Assembly: GCA_964512045.1 (NCBI GenBank)
Contig: CAZEJK010000220.1
Coordinates: 1 to 8,451, forward strand
Direction of reading: 5' to 3'
Source: CAZEJK01 sp964512045
Lineage (GTDB): Bacteria > Acidobacteriota > Thermoanaerobaculia > Thermoanaerobaculales > Sulfomarinibacteraceae
DNA length: 8,451 bases
Position numbers and translations under genes: made by a program
Shown here: in pieces, positions 5,902 to 8,451 of the stretch
Numbering within the stretch: position 1 is the stretch's first letter
Layout of the letters: the number at the start of each line of letters is the position of its first letter
Notes under the pieces: generated by a model
The model's input: only the letters and a program-made list of their open reading frames with translations
Databases searched by the model: none
What the model was told of the DNA's origin: nothing

Positions 5902-7329
5902 ATGAGCGAGACGATCGTCATCAACCCGGTCACCCGTATCGAGGGCCACGGCAAGATCACCATCGAGCTGGACGACCTCGGGTACGTGTCCAGCGCCCGC
6001 TTCCATGTCACCCAGCTCCGCGGCTTCGAGAAGCTCTGTGAAGGCCGTCCGTTCGCAGAGATGCCGTCGCTGATGGCGCGGATCTGCGGCATCTGCCCGG
6101 TCAGCCACCTGATGGCCTCGGCGAAGGCGTGCGACGCGATCATGGCCGTGAGGATCCCACGAGCTGCAGAGAACCTGCGCCGTCTGATGAACCTGGCGCA
6201 GATCACCCAGAGCCACGCCCTGAGCTTCTTCCATCTGTCATCGCCGGATCTGCTGCTCGGCATGGACGCACCTCAGGCGTCCCGCAACATCCTCGCCTTG
6301 GCCGGCGAGCACCCGGGGATCGTGCGCGAAGGGATCAACCTGCGGAAGTTCGGTCAGGAGGTGATCGAGCTTCTCGGCGGCCGGCGGATCCACCCGGCGT
6401 GGATCGTGCCCGGTGGCGTGGCCTCGCCGTTGTCCATCGAGCAGCGTGATGCGATCGCCGAGCGGATCCCGGGGCAGATCCAGGTCGTCCAACGCACCCT
6501 CGACTGGTTCAAGAACCTGCTGGAGGAGTTCTCCGACGAGATCCGCTCTTTCGGCAACTTCCCCTCGTTCTTCATGGGGCTGGTGGATGAAGACGGTGGC
6601 CTCGAGCACTACGACGGCCGCCTCCGCCTGGTCGATGCAACCGGCGCCAGGGTCATGGACGACATGGACCCGACGCGATACGCCGAGCTCATCGGCGAGA
6701 CCACCGAGCCGTGGACGTACCTGAAGTTCCCGTACCTGCTCTCCCGCGGCTACCCGGACGGGATGTACCGTGTGGGGCCGCTGGCCCGCCTCAACGTGGT
6801 CGACACATGTGTCACCCCGTGGGCGGACCAGGAGCTCAGCGAGTTCCGCGAGCTGGGGCACGGCACCGTCCACTCGTCGTTCCACTTCCACTACGCCCGG
6901 CTGATCGAGATCCTCTTCTGCCTCGAGCGGATGCAGCGGATCCTCGACGACCCCGAGATCCTCGATCCGCGGGTGCGGGCCCACGCCGACGCCAACGCTG
7001 CCGAGGGAGTCGGCGTCTCAGAGGCACCACGAGGCACCCTGATCCACCACTACCACGTCGATCGCCAGGGTCTGATCGAGGATGCCAACCTGATCATCGC
7101 CACCGGGCACAACAACCTCGCAATGAACCGGAGCGTCTACCAGGTCGCCAAGCGGTTCATCCGCGACGGTCGGCTGGAGGACGGCATCCTCAACCGTGTC
7201 GAGGCCGTCATCCGCGCCTACGACCCGTGCCTGTCGTGCTCGACGCACGCCGTCGGCCGGATGCCTTTGGACATCCGGCTGATCGACGCCGCCGGCACCG
7301 AGGTGGACCGGGTGGTGCGGGACCCGTAG
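5902..7329 (+). CDS. hoxH: [NiFe] hydrogenase large subunit HoxH
   Basis: HoxH is the catalytic subunit, carrying the NiFe(CN)2CO site that oxidises H2 or reduces protons. It has 475 residues. The L1 motif is RICGICPVSH (60-69) with C62 and C65. The L2 motif is DPCLSCSTH (441-449) with C443 and C446. These four cysteines are the expected metal ligands. By family precedent the maturation protease cuts after H449, removing a 26-residue tail beginning AVGRMPLDIRL. The presence of this tail and of hoxW next door agree with each other. The HoxEFU partners place it in group 3d. The start has GGAGG at 5884-5888 and AAGGA at 5891-5895, the latter 6 bases before ATG. The TAG stop is 3 bp from the stop of convergent hoxW, and I see no terminator between them. 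Confidence 0.95.
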   Translation: MSETIVINPVTRIEGHGKITIELDDLGYVSSARFHVTQLRGFEKLCEGRPFAEMPSLMARICGICPVSHLMASAKACDAIMAVRIPRAAENLRRLMNLAQITQSHALSFFHLSSPDLLLGMDAPQASRNILALAGEHPGIVREGINLRKFGQEVIELLGGRRIHPAWIVPGGVASPLSIEQRDAIAERIPGQIQVVQRTLDWFKNLLEEFSDEIRSFGNFPSFFMGLVDEDGGLEHYDGRLRLVDATGARVMDDMDPTRYAELIGETTEPWTYLKFPYLLSRGYPDGMYRVGPLARLNVVDTCVTPWADQELSEFRELGHGTVHSSFHFHYARLIEILFCLERMQRILDDPEILDPRVRAHADANAAEGVGVSEAPRGTLIHHYHVDRQGLIEDANLIIATGHNNLAMNRSVYQVAKRFIRDGRLEDGILNRVEAVIRAYDPCLSCSTHAVGRMPLDIRLIDAAGTEVDRVVRDP

Positions 7330-7332
7330 CCC

Positions 7333-7773
7333 TCACGATCGCTCGAGCAGGCGTTCGACAACGGCGACGATCTCCGGAAGGGCGGCCTCCACGACCGGCG
7401 ACAGGGCTTCGCCGAGCTCGAAGCTGGCTGCGCCGACGCTGACCAGCCAGACCTCCGGCCGAGCGTCATAGAGCTGGGCGACTGCCCGCACCAGCCCTTT
7501 CGGGCTGAGGTCGTGCAGGTCGAGCAGCGGGCCGTCCGACGGCACGAGGGCCACCTGCTCGCAGCGGAGCACGCCGGCGTCCAGATCGGCCGCCGCGTCC
7601 ACCAGCACGACGCAATCGGCGCGCGCCGCCATCTCGATGTGCTCGGGCAGAAGCTGAACCGCTTGGACGACCGTCGTTCGTTTGTCCTCTGCAAGCTCTC
7701 GCGCAACCCTCGGCCCGATGCCGTCGTCGCTGCGCAACGTGTTGCCGTAACCGATCAGCAGAGCACGATCCAT
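7333..7773 (-). CDS. hoxW: Hydrogenase maturation protease HoxW
   Basis: HoxW is a nickel-dependent endopeptidase of the HybD/HycI family that removes the C-terminal tail of HoxH after nickel insertion. It has 146 residues, typical of the family. The N-terminal signature GYGNTLRSDDGIG is at 8-20. The likely nickel ligands by comparison with HybD are D16 or D17, D59 (VLVDAA) and H87 (LHDLSP). The segment SVGAASFELGEALSP (112-126) is typical of HoxW-type proteases. The ATG at 7773 is chosen because the family signature begins five residues later. The frame stays open far upstream, but that part is antisense to the PAS gene. No Shine-Dalgarno precedes the ATG, and a -10-like TACCCT lies 6 bases before it, so translation may be leaderless. 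The gene is convergent with hoxH, where codirectional placement would be more usual. Confidence 0.92.
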   Translation of the reverse strand: MDRALLIGYGNTLRSDDGIGPRVARELAEDKRTTVVQAVQLLPEHIEMAARADCVVLVDAAADLDAGVLRCEQVALVPSDGPLLDLHDLSPKGLVRAVAQLYDARPEVWLVSVGAASFELGEALSPVVEAALPEIVAVVERLLERS

Positions 7774-7779
7774 GGGCGC

Positions 7780-7785
7780 AGGGTA
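7780..7785 (-). promoter_or_regulatory. -10 element of a possible leaderless hoxW transcript
   Basis: On the minus strand TACCCT (TAnnnT type) lies exactly 6 bases before the hoxW ATG. That puts the A of ATG at +1 and the hexamer at -12 to -7. No purine-rich ribosome binding site exists before the ATG. I see no convincing -35, which is common for such promoters in actinobacteria. Confidence 0.4.
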
Positions 7786-7867
7786 GCGCACTGGAATCGA
7801 CAAGGCCCCGTCGATGTTGCATCTCGCTGACAAGCCCTGAGACCGGATCGGCTGGGCGAGAACGCAG

Positions 7868-7890
7868 CTGGGCCCAGATCGAAGCCGATC
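7868..7890. repeat. Adjacent dyads in the hoxW-PAS divergent gap
   Basis: The palindrome CTGGGCCCAG (7868-7877) is followed, sharing one base, by the inverted repeat GATCG-AAGC-CGATC (7877-7890). They sit in the 168-bp gap between two divergent genes, 52 bp before the PAS-gene start, where an operator could lie. I find no clear promoter for the PAS gene in the rest of the gap (7774-7941). Confidence 0.3.
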
Positions 7891-7927
7891 AGCGGCCTTC
7901 ACCGTCGCCACGCCGGGCGAGCCGTTC

Positions 7928-7933
7928 AGGAGG
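7928..7933 (+). promoter_or_regulatory. Ribosome binding site of the PAS-domain gene
   Basis: A perfect AGGAGG lies 8 bases before the ATG at 7942. It fixes the start of a gene that runs off the window and so has no visible stop. Confidence 0.8.
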
Positions 7934-7941
7934 CGCCAGCA

Positions 7942-8451
7942 ATGCCCAATGCGCCACCAGCCACAACCGCGCCGATCCCCTCGAGTCTCCTCGAGACCGT
8001 CCTCGAGCACACGCCGGTGGTCGTCTTCGCCCTGGACGCCCTCGGGCGGTTCGCTGCGGTGGCCGGCAGCGGTCTCGCCCCGACAGAGCTCGAGCCCGAC
8101 GCGCTGGTCGGCCAGTCCGCGTTCGAGAGGTTCGGCGAACTTGAGTTCCACTGCGACGACGGGGAAACCATGACCGTGCCGGACGTGCTCCAACGCGTCG
8201 AGGCCGGCGAGACCTACAGCGGGACGACTCCCGTGGCAGGCAGGGTCTTTCACAACCACCTCCTGCCGCTGCTGCAGGAGGACGAGACAGTCTGGATCGT
8301 TGGCGTCGCGGTGGACTGTACGGAGCGCCAGACCGCCCAGCTCGAGCTGCAGCGGTCGCGCCAGAAGCTCACCCGGACCCTGGACAGCCTGGAAGCAGCT
8401 GTGCTCGTCGTTGGTCCCGAGCACCGAGGGGTCGCCGAGGTCTGCAACGCC
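7942..8451 (+). CDS. PAS-domain sensor protein, N-terminal part (cut by window end)
   Basis: The frame is open from 7942 to the window end, giving 170 residues without a stop. Residues about 15-128 form a PAS domain. It begins LLETVLEHTPVVVFALDALGRF and ends WIVGVAVDCTERQTA, close to the usual PAC ending (GxxxDITERxxAE). A helical stretch at about 130-145 (AQLELQRSRQKL) is a typical signalling linker. LDSLEAAVLVVGPE from about 147 looks like the start of a second PAS domain. No signal peptide or membrane segment is visible, so it is probably cytoplasmic. The output domain lies outside the window and could be a histidine kinase, diguanylate cyclase, phosphatase or transcription factor. The ligand is unknown. 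It is divergent from hoxW, so a role in redox or hydrogen-related control is possible but only suggested by position. Confidence 0.82.
   Translation, partial: MPNAPPATTAPIPSSLLETVLEHTPVVVFALDALGRFAAVAGSGLAPTELEPDALVGQSAFERFGELEFHCDDGETMTVPDVLQRVEAGETYSGTTPVAGRVFHNHLLPLLQEDETVWIVGVAVDCTERQTAQLELQRSRQKLTRTLDSLEAAVLVVGPEHRGVAEVCNA

Noticed and set aside
6238..6984. 248-codon minus-strand open frame opposite hoxH
   Set aside because: It is a shadow of hoxH caused by GC-biased codon use, with no domain or ribosome binding site seen.
7979..8007. CCTCGAG occurring three times within 29 bases
   Set aside because: The copies fall on coding positions for Leu-Glu or Ser codons in the PAS gene, where CTC and GAG are favoured codons. 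Spacing is uneven (10 and 12 bp).
7774..8424. Long N-terminal extension of hoxW to 363 residues
   Set aside because: The extension is antisense to the PAS gene and has no family match. HoxW proteases begin a few residues before the GYGN motif.

Overview
The window comes from a high-GC bacterium. Its centre (2530-7329) is a complete operon for a soluble, bidirectional NAD(H)-linked [NiFe] hydrogenase of group 3d, in the order hoxE-hoxF-hoxU-hoxY-hoxH. The phylum cannot be fixed from sequence alone. The secreted protein on the left has an N-terminal domain and repeats of a kind I associate with environmental Acidobacteriota, Chloroflexota, Myxococcota-like and Actinobacteriota genomes. The TAnnnT-type -10 elements and a possible leaderless start lean weakly towards an actinobacterial-style promoter grammar. 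No rRNA, tRNA, CRISPR array, transposase or phage gene was seen.

Layout: 1-352 holds no convincing gene. 353-2110 (minus) encodes a 585-residue exported protein with a signal peptide, an N-terminal beta-rich domain and seven repeats of about 50 residues, each carrying one C-x4-C pair, probably a seven-bladed propeller. 2111-2529 is a divergent control region. It has an AT-rich block of dyad repeats near the secreted gene. Near the operon it has a CRP/FNR-type GTGA-N6-TCAC site, a TTGACC-N17-TACGCT promoter and a very stable GC hairpin in the leader of hoxE. 2530-7329 is the hox operon, with overlaps or gaps of -14, +1, -4 and +20 bp between successive genes. 7333-7773 (minus) is the hydrogenase maturation protease HoxW, convergent with hoxH and only 3 bp from it. 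7942 to the window end (plus) is the start of a PAS-domain sensor protein, cut by the window edge.

How the genes work together: HoxY and HoxH form the hydrogenase module, with HoxH carrying the NiFe(CN)2CO site and HoxY the proximal [4Fe-4S] cluster. HoxU, HoxF and HoxE form the diaphorase, which passes electrons between that site and NAD(H) through FMN and a chain of Fe-S clusters. By ligand count the complex has three [2Fe-2S] and five [4Fe-4S] centres. All cluster and active-site ligands I checked are present, so the enzyme looks intact. HoxW should remove a 26-residue tail from HoxH after nickel insertion. The general hypABCDEF maturation genes are not in the window and must lie elsewhere.

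I found no clearly undescribed system. The points most worth a second look are the promoter architecture of the hox operon, the apparently leaderless and convergent hoxW, the seven-repeat cysteine-paired exported protein, and the PAS sensor beside the hydrogenase.
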